Below, in pieces: positions 30,637 to 38,911 of a stretch of 41,334 nt of DNA. Position numbers and translations under genes: made by a program. The DNA is from an uncultured delta proteobacterium. Lineage in GTDB: Bacteria; Desulfobacterota; WTBG01; CAIYCZ01; CAIRTM01. The stretch lies in contig CAIWCT010000331.1 of the NCBI GenBank assembly GCA_903911225.1, forward strand, positions 1 through 41,334, written 5' to 3'. Every line of letters begins with the position of its first letter. The stretch's first letter is position 1. The notes under the pieces are model-generated. The model did not search any database. It saw only the letters and a list, made by a program, of their open reading frames with translations, and had not been told where the DNA came from.

Positions 30637-31221
30637 ATGAAAAACAGGGTACAGACTATCTTTGATGAGGCTGCACAAGATATTGGCCAGTGCGCAGCAG
30701 AAAGCAGCGGCATTATTGTACGCATGGCAGATGCCCTTGTGGGCTGCTTTGAGCGTGGCTGCAAGGTTTTGATCTGCGGCAATGGCGGCAGCGCCGCCGA
30801 GGCGCAGCACTTCGCCGCCGAATTTATAAACAAGATTTCAACCTTCCGGAAAGCTTTGCCCGCCCTTGCCCTCACAACCGACACATCAGCTATTACCAGC
30901 ATCGGTAATGATCTTGCCTTCGAGGATATTTTTTCACGCCAGGTTGAAGCGTTCGGCAAACCTGGCGACATACTCTGGGGGTTGAGCACCAGTGGCCGGT
31001 CTGCCAATGTCATCAAGGCTTTTTCCGCAGCACAAGCCGCAGGGCTTACCCGTATGGCTTTTTGCGGGAAACCGGGAAGCGCCATTGAAGCCCAGGCCGA
31101 CATCACTCTGACTGTGTTATCCGGCAAAACCGCCCATATCCAGGAGGTACATCTGGTTGCGGGTCATGTGCTGTGCGAGCTGGTTGAACAGCATTATTGT
31201 AATAAAGGTCAGACTGCATGA
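30637..31221 (+). CDS. gmhA: Sedoheptulose-7-phosphate/phosphoheptose isomerase (SIS domain)
   Basis: VLICGNGGSAAEAQHFAAEFINK, SIGNDLAFEDIFSRQVEAFGKPGDILWGLSTSGRSANVIKA. Confidence 0.93.
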   Translation: MKNRVQTIFDEAAQDIGQCAAESSGIIVRMADALVGCFERGCKVLICGNGGSAAEAQHFAAEFINKISTFRKALPALALTTDTSAITSIGNDLAFEDIFSRQVEAFGKPGDILWGLSTSGRSANVIKAFSAAQAAGLTRMAFCGKPGSAIEAQADITLTVLSGKTAHIQEVHLVAGHVLCELVEQHYCNKGQTA

Positions 31222-31264
31222 GGTTTAGCCGTGACGGCATTTTTATAAACAGGGGTGAGGGGCA

Positions 31265-31651
31265 TTGAAAATTATGGAACGCAGAATCACAATAACTTCG
31301 GGCTCTCTGCATTTTGACTGCATGCTTTATGCAACTTCTACTGCAGAGGCCATCTGGAATTGCCTGCCGCTGCATGCCTCCGTTAATACCTGGGGCGATG
31401 AAATTTATTTCAAAATTCCGGTGCAGGCGGAACTCGAGGCTGATGCCCGGGAAGTTGTTCAGATAGGTGATATGGGCTACTGGCCATCGGGCTCGGCGCT
31501 CTGTATTTTTTTTGGCCCCACGCCCGTGAGCCGTCCGGGCGAGATAAGGCCGGCAAGCGCGGTTAATGTTTTCGGTAAAGTAACAGGCGATACGAAAGGT
31601 TTTAAAAAGATCGCCGATGGCAGCGCCATCAGCATTGCAAAGGCTTTGTGA
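31265..31651 (+). CDS. Cyclophilin-like fold protein (DUF369-type)
   Basis: WNCLPLHASVNTWGDEIYFKIPV, GDMGYWPSGSALCIFFGPTPVS, NVFGKVTGD. Confidence 0.8.
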   Translation: MKIMERRITITSGSLHFDCMLYATSTAEAIWNCLPLHASVNTWGDEIYFKIPVQAELEADAREVVQIGDMGYWPSGSALCIFFGPTPVSRPGEIRPASAVNVFGKVTGDTKGFKKIADGSAISIAKAL

Positions 31652-32113
31652 ATGAGGCGACCTGTCCGCAGCCTCGTGCTTTTTTTTGCCAGCGGCTGCT
31701 GCTCAGGCTATGCGCCTCTGGCGCCCGGCACTGCTGGCTCCATCGTGGGCCTGCTGCTTTTTTATTTGCTGGCAACCCTGCCGCCTGCCCTTTATTGTGC
31801 TGTAACATTCATCATAATCCTTATTGCCATATGGCTTGCGGGTAAAGCTGAAACGCTTCTTGGCAGAAATGACCCGCCGCAGATCGTCATCGATGAAATC
31901 GCCGGGCAGCTTATAACCCTTGCCGTCTTACCGGCGAACTGGATATACATGCTTGCAGGGTTCCTTCTTTTTCGGCTGCTTGATATCATCAAGCCGTGGC
32001 CGGCAAATAAAATTAACAGTGATATGCGCGGCGGAGCGGGCATCGTGCTTGATGATGTTGTGGCCGGCCTGTATGCCAACTTTATCCTTCAGCTTGCACG
32101 GTTGGTATTTTAA
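31652..32113 (+). CDS. pgpA: Phosphatidylglycerophosphatase A
   Basis: GYAPLAPGTAGSIVGL, DPPQIVIDEIAGQLITL, FRLLDIIKPWP, GGAGIVLDDVVAGLYAN. Confidence 0.92.
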   Translation: MRRPVRSLVLFFASGCCSGYAPLAPGTAGSIVGLLLFYLLATLPPALYCAVTFIIILIAIWLAGKAETLLGRNDPPQIVIDEIAGQLITLAVLPANWIYMLAGFLLFRLLDIIKPWPANKINSDMRGGAGIVLDDVVAGLYANFILQLARLVF

Positions 32114-32265
32114 ATTCCGTCTGCACGGCAGCGGAATTGCGGGATTCGCTTTGCACAAATAAAAACCGGACAGACAAAAAACATTGTCGGCAAAGCCTTT
32201 TGGCCATATCGCTGCTGGTGCGAAGTTGCGCAGGACATTTTTGTTTAAAAATAATTAGTGATTGC

Positions 32266-34125
32266 ATGCCAATGAGCTACTCACAAGAAAAGTTTGAATC
32301 ATACTTCTGCAAAATGGATGATTTTCAGAAAATAGCTGCCAGGAATGGCTTTGCATTAAAAGAATTACTTATTAAAAAGGTTGGCCTCGACGAGGAACTT
32401 GCAGATGCACTTGTTGAACAATGGGAAAATAAAAAGGGCAGTGCGACAGGCCAGTCCGTTGCGGGGGGCGCACCTGCAAAAGATCTGTTTGAATCGTATT
32501 TGAGCGACATGAGTTCTTTTCAAAAACTTGCTGATGTGCAAGGTGTCCCTTTGCGGGATTGGCTTACAGAGAAGTGCGGCATTGATGAGGCAACAGCAGC
32601 CGCGCTTATCAAACAATGGGGGCCACAAGCGCTTAAAAAAAGCACATCGCTGCTGGAGCTGGTTAGTGATTCCGGGAGCAGCGCTGCAGAACCCGATAAA
32701 GGAAAGTCTGTAAGCAGTGATACTGCCCCTGCCGGGGAAGCAGCTGCAAATAAGGCTGCTGCTGCAAAGGATACTGGCAGGAAAAGGTCTGGTGAAGCTT
32801 CAGAAAACGATATGGTTATTACAATCAGTGCAACAGTAAATGAATCTGCGCCCGCGCCCCCGATAGAGGTCAATGATTTAGACTGGCAGATTGACAAGCT
32901 GCACAAGCTGGCAGATCTTTCAGGTAATAAGGAACCGCATCAATTGATAGCAGAGCTGAAAACCATTGGCTATAAAAAATATTATTTAGCAAACTCTGTT
33001 TCTCATGAAGATAAAAACAGTGCTGAGCGGCTGATAAGCCTTAGTGATGAACAAAATAAAAAATTATCAAGGCTTGAAAAAAATCTGATTGAAACAAAGG
33101 CCGCCCTGTCTTTGCTCAGAGAAAATCCGCCCAAGCTGTTCGGCCGAGATGATCACAGACAAAAAATTCAAGCTGCTGAGGCCGCAATTCAAAGGATGGA
33201 AAATGAAATACGTCTGCTCAATACAAGAAAGGCAGAGAAGCAAAATGAATACAGCAAAGCTTTAGCCCTTATCGAAAAACATGCGCAGGGAAAACGGGAA
33301 ATCGACAGACTTTATAAAATTGATGAAGAAAAATTCAATCAGGCAAAAGATGTTATTATCCGCTCTCTTTATTGGTCGCTGCTTGATATTCCGGAAGATA
33401 TTTGTGCGGGTTCAGTCATGGAGCATCTCGGGTGGTATACATCTTTTTTCAAGGCGCTTCCGGAAAAAATCGACTTCCCGCTCCAGGGCTGGCTGAAGGC
33501 CTACAATATTGCATTTAAAGTAACTTTGAATTATCCTGAATTGCGTGATGAAATTGAAAATATTCATTTTGTAATTGAAAATGATATGAAAAGCCTCAAG
33601 GATTTGATTAGGGTTTTTCTGAATTCGTTTGTTGATAATCTCAAGGAGCTGTTTCAGTCAGTCTGTCAACTTTGTGTGTCAAGAAGCGAAGCCGAAAAAA
33701 CGCAGGGCCGCACCCTGCTGGAATTAGTCAAACAGATGGAGAATAAACTTAATAAATCTTTTGATCATTCCATCATTGAATTTTGCAGTTCAGTACTTCC
33801 TTCATTTTATACAATTCATGCTCTGGCAGAGCTTTTGAATTTTGAAGCGGGCCTGAAAAATTTTTTCGAAAACATGAAGCATACGGAGCGCTTTTCTTTG
33901 CAGGACAAAACTATCCGTGATGCCCAGATGAAAACGTTTTATGCACTGGCGGAAGCCAGTTCCAGGGTGTTAACCGTCTGTTTTAAAGCTTCAGAAGAAG
34001 TTTTGGCACTGGCACATCAACAATCCATGCCGGACGGGATGGCTGCCTGTAGAAACAGTATTCGTTCTGATTTTGAAAGATATTATAAATCTTCCGAAGA
34101 TACATTGAAACGCTTTTTGCTCTAA
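32266..34125 (+). CDS. Large coiled-coil hypothetical protein with two N-terminal ~50 aa repeats
   Basis: Repeats KFESYFCKMDDFQKIAARNGFALKELLIKKVGLDEELADALVEQW and LFESYLSDMSSFQKLADVQGVPLRDWLTEKCGIDEATAAALIKQW; central heptad-rich region. Confidence 0.7.
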   Translation: MPMSYSQEKFESYFCKMDDFQKIAARNGFALKELLIKKVGLDEELADALVEQWENKKGSATGQSVAGGAPAKDLFESYLSDMSSFQKLADVQGVPLRDWLTEKCGIDEATAAALIKQWGPQALKKSTSLLELVSDSGSSAAEPDKGKSVSSDTAPAGEAAANKAAAAKDTGRKRSGEASENDMVITISATVNESAPAPPIEVNDLDWQIDKLHKLADLSGNKEPHQLIAELKTIGYKKYYLANSVSHEDKNSAERLISLSDEQNKKLSRLEKNLIETKAALSLLRENPPKLFGRDDHRQKIQAAEAAIQRMENEIRLLNTRKAEKQNEYSKALALIEKHAQGKREIDRLYKIDEEKFNQAKDVIIRSLYWSLLDIPEDICAGSVMEHLGWYTSFFKALPEKIDFPLQGWLKAYNIAFKVTLNYPELRDEIENIHFVIENDMKSLKDLIRVFLNSFVDNLKELFQSVCQLCVSRSEAEKTQGRTLLELVKQMENKLNKSFDHSIIEFCSSVLPSFYTIHALAELLNFEAGLKNFFENMKHTERFSLQDKTIRDAQMKTFYALAEASSRVLTVCFKASEEVLALAHQQSMPDGMAACRNSIRSDFERYYKSSEDTLKRFLL

Positions 34126-34137
34126 ATGGAGTGTTGC

Positions 34138-35382
34138 ATGATTGAACTGCTCACCATTGGCGATGAGCTGCTTTCAGGCCGCACCGCAGATACCAACGCA
34201 AGCTTTATCGCGAGGGCGCTGGCTGAAGCAGGGTTGTCCGTCAGACGCTTCAGCTCTGTGGGCGATTGCCTTGAAGACATTCGGCGGGCCCTCTCAAATC
34301 TTTTGCCCGACACGCGTTTTCTCATTGCCACGGGCGGGCTCGGGCCAACCGATGATGACCGCACAGCGCAGGCTGCTGCGCGCACATTCGGCTGCGAACT
34401 CACCGTGCATGAGGCAGCCGTGAAAAACATGGAGGCCCGTTACCGGGAATTTGGCCGCACCATGCCTGCTGCGGCAAAAAAGCAGGCGGTGCTGCCCGAA
34501 GGCTGTCAGGCAATTGAAAATCCCGTGGGAACGGCATGCGGGTTTTTAATAAGGAGCAGGGGCTGCCAGTTTATGTTTCTGCCCGGCGTGCCCGAAGAAG
34601 TGCATGCTATGGTCACAGGCTTCATTGTCGACCATATACGGGGCGAGTGCGGGATGCGACAGTTTATCCTGAGCGCAACACTTAAAACGTTTGGCCTGTG
34701 GGAGTCGAAAATTCAAGAATTACTCAATGGCTGTTTGCCAGATCTTCCCTCGGTGTCTCTTGGCTTTTATCCCGCATTTCCTGAGGTGAGTCTGAAGATA
34801 ACGGGCACAGGAACCGATGAGCAGCAGGTAAAAAAACAGATTCAACGGTTTCAGGAAGCCATTCAGAAACGCATCGGTGAGTATATCTATTCTGAGAACA
34901 ATGAGCTGATGGAGGAAGTGGTCGGCAGACTGCTGGCGGCTCAGACTGCAACGATTGCTGTCGCAGAATCTTGTACCGGCGGGCTCATAACCCACCGGCT
35001 GACCAATGTGCCCGGCAGTTCGGCCTATGTGGAGCGCTCTTTTGTGGTGTACAGCAACCGCGCAAAGCAGGAGCTTCTGGCTGTGCCGGAAGCTGTGCTT
35101 AAGGAGCATGGTGCTGTGAGCGAGCCCGTAGCGCGGCTTATGGCTGAGGGAGCCCGCAAAGCCGCAGGAACGGTCTACGGCCTTTCTGTCACCGGCATTG
35201 CCGGGCCTGATGGCGGCACGCCCGAGAAACCCGTCGGTACGGTTTTCATCGGCATCGCGACACCTGATACGACCGTTGTGAAAAAGATATTTTATCCCGG
35301 CACCAGGGAAAAGGTTAAAATGATGACCGCACAGATGGCGCTCAACATGCTGCGGCTGGTTTTACTGGGCAAGTACGCCTGA
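34138..35382 (+). CDS. cinA: CinA family protein (competence/damage-inducible; NMN amidase domain)
   Basis: MIELLTIGDELLSGRTADTNASFIARAL, ATGGLGPTDDDRT, VAESCTGGLITHRLTNVPGSSAYVERSFVVYSNRAKQELL, GIAGPDGGTPEKPVGTVFIG. Confidence 0.96.
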   Translation: MIELLTIGDELLSGRTADTNASFIARALAEAGLSVRRFSSVGDCLEDIRRALSNLLPDTRFLIATGGLGPTDDDRTAQAAARTFGCELTVHEAAVKNMEARYREFGRTMPAAAKKQAVLPEGCQAIENPVGTACGFLIRSRGCQFMFLPGVPEEVHAMVTGFIVDHIRGECGMRQFILSATLKTFGLWESKIQELLNGCLPDLPSVSLGFYPAFPEVSLKITGTGTDEQQVKKQIQRFQEAIQKRIGEYIYSENNELMEEVVGRLLAAQTATIAVAESCTGGLITHRLTNVPGSSAYVERSFVVYSNRAKQELLAVPEAVLKEHGAVSEPVARLMAEGARKAAGTVYGLSVTGIAGPDGGTPEKPVGTVFIGIATPDTTVVKKIFYPGTREKVKMMTAQMALNMLRLVLLGKYA

Positions 35383-35408
35383 TGTCGGGCATAATAATTT
35401 TGATGTTT

Positions 35409-35556
35409 TCGTAAAAAGTCGTCACCCCGGTGAAAACCGGGGTTCAGTAGGGGCAGACCTGCGTGTCTGCCTATAACAAGGGCGCACACCCAGGTGCGCC
35501 CCTACGGATACCGGCTTTCGGTATGACGATTTAGTCGAATTTTCGACTTTTTACGA
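35409..35556. mobile_element. MITE-like/palindromic element (copy 2) with perfect 13 bp TIRs
   Basis: TCGTAAAAAGTCG (35409-35421) and CGACTTTTTACGA (35544-35556); internal hairpins GGGCAGACC..GGTCTGCC and GGGCGCAC..GTGCGCCC; related to 1225-1362 in inverted orientation. Confidence 0.8.
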
Positions 35557-35667
35557 GAGAGTCAATTTTGAATCCAGAGCGTGTAATATTTATTTATGCT
35601 CTTTCAGAATGACATGATATAATTATAAATCTAGATATATAAACTGCTCTAAAGAAGGAGTGCCGTT

Positions 35668-36441
35668 ATGAAAATACTTGCCTGCCTGTGTATGTTTTTC
35701 TGCATGTGTGTCTTTGGTGGTTCCGTCAGCAGGGTTTATGCAGCCGGTGCGGTGCATGCGGTTCAGACCCAGAAAGACGATTCTTTGTATGATCCTTTCG
35801 AAAAGAGCGGCGGGAATGCCGATGCCGCCGAGCAGCAGGTTGCCGACCCACTTGAAAAATTCAACCGCGGCATGTTCGTGTTCAATGATAAGCTCTATTA
35901 CTGGGTGCTGAAGCCTACCGCCCAGGGCTACAGCTATGTCGTCCCGGAGCCGGCGCGCATGTGCGTAAAAAGGTTTTTCGTAAACCTTGCCACGCCGATA
36001 CGTTTTGTCAACTGCCTGTTACAGGGCAGGTTTGCACCGGCAGGGTCCGAGCTGACGCGATTTGTGGTGAATTCAACAGCGGGCATTGGCGGGCTTTTCG
36101 ATCCGGCCTATTACTGCTGGGAGCTGAAGCGCTCTGATGAAGATACGGGCAGAACATTCGGTCGCTACGGCGTCGGCCACGGTATTTATATCGTCCTGCC
36201 GTTTTTCGGGCCGTCAAGCGCGCGCGATACGGTGGGCATGGTGGGCGATGCTTTTCTTGATCCGCTGTTTTATGTGAATACCAATCTCTGGGAATCGGCA
36301 GCCATCGAGGCCACGGACAAAGTTAATTCCGTATCCCTTAAAATCAACGAGTATGATGAATTCAAGAAAAGCGCCGTTGACCCCTATGTATCTCTGAAAA
36401 ACGCTTATATTCAAAACAGGCAATACGGGCTGACGCGCTAA
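35668..36441 (+). CDS. mlaA: MlaA/VacJ family outer-membrane lipid asymmetry protein
   Basis: DPLEKFNRGMFVFNDKLYYWVLKPTAQGYSYVVPEPARMCVKRFFVNLATPIRFVNCLLQG, FGRYGVGHGIYIVLPFFGPSSARDTVG. Confidence 0.93.
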   Translation: MKILACLCMFFCMCVFGGSVSRVYAAGAVHAVQTQKDDSLYDPFEKSGGNADAAEQQVADPLEKFNRGMFVFNDKLYYWVLKPTAQGYSYVVPEPARMCVKRFFVNLATPIRFVNCLLQGRFAPAGSELTRFVVNSTAGIGGLFDPAYYCWELKRSDEDTGRTFGRYGVGHGIYIVLPFFGPSSARDTVGMVGDAFLDPLFYVNTNLWESAAIEATDKVNSVSLKINEYDEFKKSAVDPYVSLKNAYIQNRQYGLTR

Positions 36442-36445
36442 TCAG

Positions 36446-37123
36446 CTACTGCTTTTTCTGGGCTGCAGACGGGGGGGATTTTTCAATAAGATCTCCCTCG
36501 CCCTTTTTTGATTTTAATTTTTCGATAAGCTTTTCATAGGAGCCGTTTGCCAGCAGCTCATTGAACTGCGTGCGGTAGTTGGAAACGATGCCGACCCCTT
36601 CAAGCGTCAGGTCATACACCACCCATTTTCCGCCTTTGTTTATCATCTTATAGCTGAGCGGAATTTCCTCTTCCTTCAGGGCAACTTTTGAGTCAACCAG
36701 GGCGTATTGTCCCTCAATTGTTTCCTTGGTATACACAATATTGCCTGCTGAAAAGCCTTTTTCCTCTTTGAGAAACAGATCGACTTTCGATATATACGTC
36801 CGTTCAAGAAACTCGCTGAAAATAGCCACAAACTCTTTTTGCTGCGGCGGGGTGAAATCTCTCCAGTGCGTTCCCAGTGCCCGTCTGGCCATTTCTTCCC
36901 AGTCGAATTTTTCGGCGATTACCGTATTGATAAGCTTTTGGCGTTCTTCTTTTTTGTCAGGCGCCGCATTGGCCGGATTCTGCATGATCGCAAGGACTTT
37001 ATCTACCGCAGTTTTCAGATCATCGGTAATGGCGCCGGCTCTGCCTGCATGCGGCCAGAGAAGCGCCAGGCAGGTAAACAGTGCGAGCAGTAAAACAGTT
37101 TTTTTTGTCAATGTTTTCATCAT
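36446..37123 (-). CDS. mlaC: MlaC/Ttg2D family phospholipid-binding protein
   Basis: FDWEEMARRALGTHWRDFTPPQQKEFVAIFSEFLERTYISKVD, VDSKVALKEEEIPLSYKMINKGGKWVVYDLTLEGVGIVSNYRTQF. Confidence 0.92.
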   Translation of the reverse strand: MMKTLTKKTVLLLALFTCLALLWPHAGRAGAITDDLKTAVDKVLAIMQNPANAAPDKKEERQKLINTVIAEKFDWEEMARRALGTHWRDFTPPQQKEFVAIFSEFLERTYISKVDLFLKEEKGFSAGNIVYTKETIEGQYALVDSKVALKEEEIPLSYKMINKGGKWVVYDLTLEGVGIVSNYRTQFNELLANGSYEKLIEKLKSKKGEGDLIEKSPPSAAQKKQ

Positions 37124-37479
37124 GGATTACAAAAACCTCCTATGTGGGATCTGTCATAAACACGTTCATTTTAGTTGTCTGTCCGACGCGCAGCCCATTA
37201 TTGGAAGATTCTCAGTCAGCTGTACTGCAGCAAAGAATTTTTGTTCCTCAGAGGGCTTTCTAATAAAATAATTCCAATAGGCCCCTTGCTCGGCCTGCGT
37301 TGCTTCTATGCTTTACAAAATTTAGCATCCTGCAGTTTGTTCCGTGTTCCGTAACATATCTGCAGATTCAGGGCAAATGTTATTTTTAATCACGTTGCTT
37401 TCGAGAGGCCACGGCTATGAGATGCACTTCATGTGTCGGGTTTTTTTTGATAATCAGAGTGTATTTATGGAGGGCTTGC

Positions 37480-37526
37480 TAATAAAAAAGCAGCCGCTAA
37501 TCAAGTTTTAATTAGCGGCTGCATGC
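37480..37526 (-). terminator. Rho-independent terminator of the 37556-38410 hydrolase
   Basis: Minus strand GCAGCCGCTAAT-TAAAACTTG-ATTAGCGGCTGC followed by TTTTTTATT. Confidence 0.8.
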
Positions 37527-37555
37527 AAGTTTGGGCGCTATGGCTACTTCAGTCC

Positions 37556-38410
37556 TTAGGGAGCATCGCTGTCAACAAACAGGGTTGTCGGCGTTGTGGT
37601 GCTGACCTTAACATTGGCCTTTGACCATGTTCCGTAGAAGGCGGTGTTTATGAACTTGTTTACGCTCTTTGCAACATCGGTAAAGAAATAGCTCGGCGTT
37701 GTCATGCAGTTGGTGCATGCCGGGCAGCTGCCGTCTGCGAAGCTGCAGTGGTAGTATTTCGGAGAATAGCCGCAGGGGCCCCATGAGTAGGTTTTATTAA
37801 CTCTGTAGAAAGCCCGGGGGCCGTCACAATAATAATATGCTGCCATGGCTGCATCTGTTTTCTCAACAAAGCAGGTGGTTACATCAAAGCCCCAGTAAAG
37901 CCCTGGCAGGGCTACGCGGCTTGCACCTTCAATGCTATAGGGATCGATGCTGAACATGGCATCGGCAAGATTAAGGTCGCCGCCAACGGCGTTCTGTGCT
38001 GCCTGACCGCCTGCGGAGTGGCCGCCAAGAATCCAGTGAGCGATAGACGTGCAGCCTGTTCCTGACAGCCAGCTCAGTACATTATTCTGTACTTCGATTG
38101 CGCAGCTTTTGTATTTGCCGGCATCTGTTTTTGTCATGCTGCCGGGCTGATGATCCATAATAATAACAACATAACCATAGGCTATAAGCTGATTTGCAAG
38201 ATTGTCATAGCTGTCGCGCGACATGGCTGTTCCAACGCCAAGCATAATTGCTTCAGCTGCTGCAGGTGACGGGCTTTTGTAAAAAACGCGAACCTGGCCT
38301 GTGCCGAGATCCTTGTCAAAATAGTTGGCCTGTGCAGAGCCGATGAAGGTGAAACATAATAACAAAGGCACCATCGCAAGTACGGTTGAAAAATAAAACT
38401 TTCCTTTCAT
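37556..38410 (-). CDS. Secreted alpha/beta hydrolase (PET hydrolase/chlorophyllase-like superfamily)
   Basis: Signal peptide MKGKFYFSTVLAMVPLLLCFTFIGSAQA; nucleophile elbow LGGHSAGGQAA; VVIIMDHQPGS; Cys-rich C-terminal half. Confidence 0.75.
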   Translation of the reverse strand: MKGKFYFSTVLAMVPLLLCFTFIGSAQANYFDKDLGTGQVRVFYKSPSPAAAEAIMLGVGTAMSRDSYDNLANQLIAYGYVVIIMDHQPGSMTKTDAGKYKSCAIEVQNNVLSWLSGTGCTSIAHWILGGHSAGGQAAQNAVGGDLNLADAMFSIDPYSIEGASRVALPGLYWGFDVTTCFVEKTDAAMAAYYYCDGPRAFYRVNKTYSWGPCGYSPKYYHCSFADGSCPACTNCMTTPSYFFTDVAKSVNKFINTAFYGTWSKANVKVSTTTPTTLFVDSDAP

Positions 38411-38604
38411 GACACTCTCCTTTGGTTTAAGTAGGTTTAGAGAACTTGAAAAGTATTGTTCTTGCCGCAACTTCTACCAATGGTTATAACCGTAAAAGAT
38501 TCGACTTTCAAATAAAATAGCAATTGAATTATACTCTAAAAAAACCTATACTATACTAGTATAAAACAAGTTATATTTATTTGCTGCAGACCCATATCTT
38601 TATC

Positions 38605-38781
38605 ATTAGAGCACTTTTCTTTTTATTGTAACCAAGCGCACAGGTGAGCTTTTGATTTATTTGCCCGTGCTTTATTCTCACAAAAGAAGCCGGCAATGAT
38701 GCAATGGTAATAGCCCGAACCGCCCGGGCTGCCTTTACAGAAAGCTCACCTGTGCGCATATGGCTATACTGTTTTTAAAAT
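38605..38781. mobile_element. MITE-like element (copy 2), direct orientation relative to 26864-27046
   Basis: TTAGAGCAC..TTTTATTGTAACCAAGCGCACAGGTGAGCTTTTGATT..CCCGTGCTTTATTCTCAC..GCCGGCAATGATG..AAAGCTCACCTGTGCGCATATGGCTATACT; 3' TIR diverged. Confidence 0.75.
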
Positions 38782-38911
38782 AATCCAATGTACCTGTATT
38801 GAGTGTTTGGTGAGAGGAACTGCAATTTTAAATGTGAAGGCCTACTGGGGGTTGGTTGGTATTGGGAACAGGATAAAGCAGCAAGCAGTCCATTGCTTCG
38901 TTCATTCTCTA

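Noticed and set aside
35668-37123. A complete Mla operon
   Set aside because: Only mlaA and mlaC are present and they are convergent; MlaD/E/F are absent from the window.
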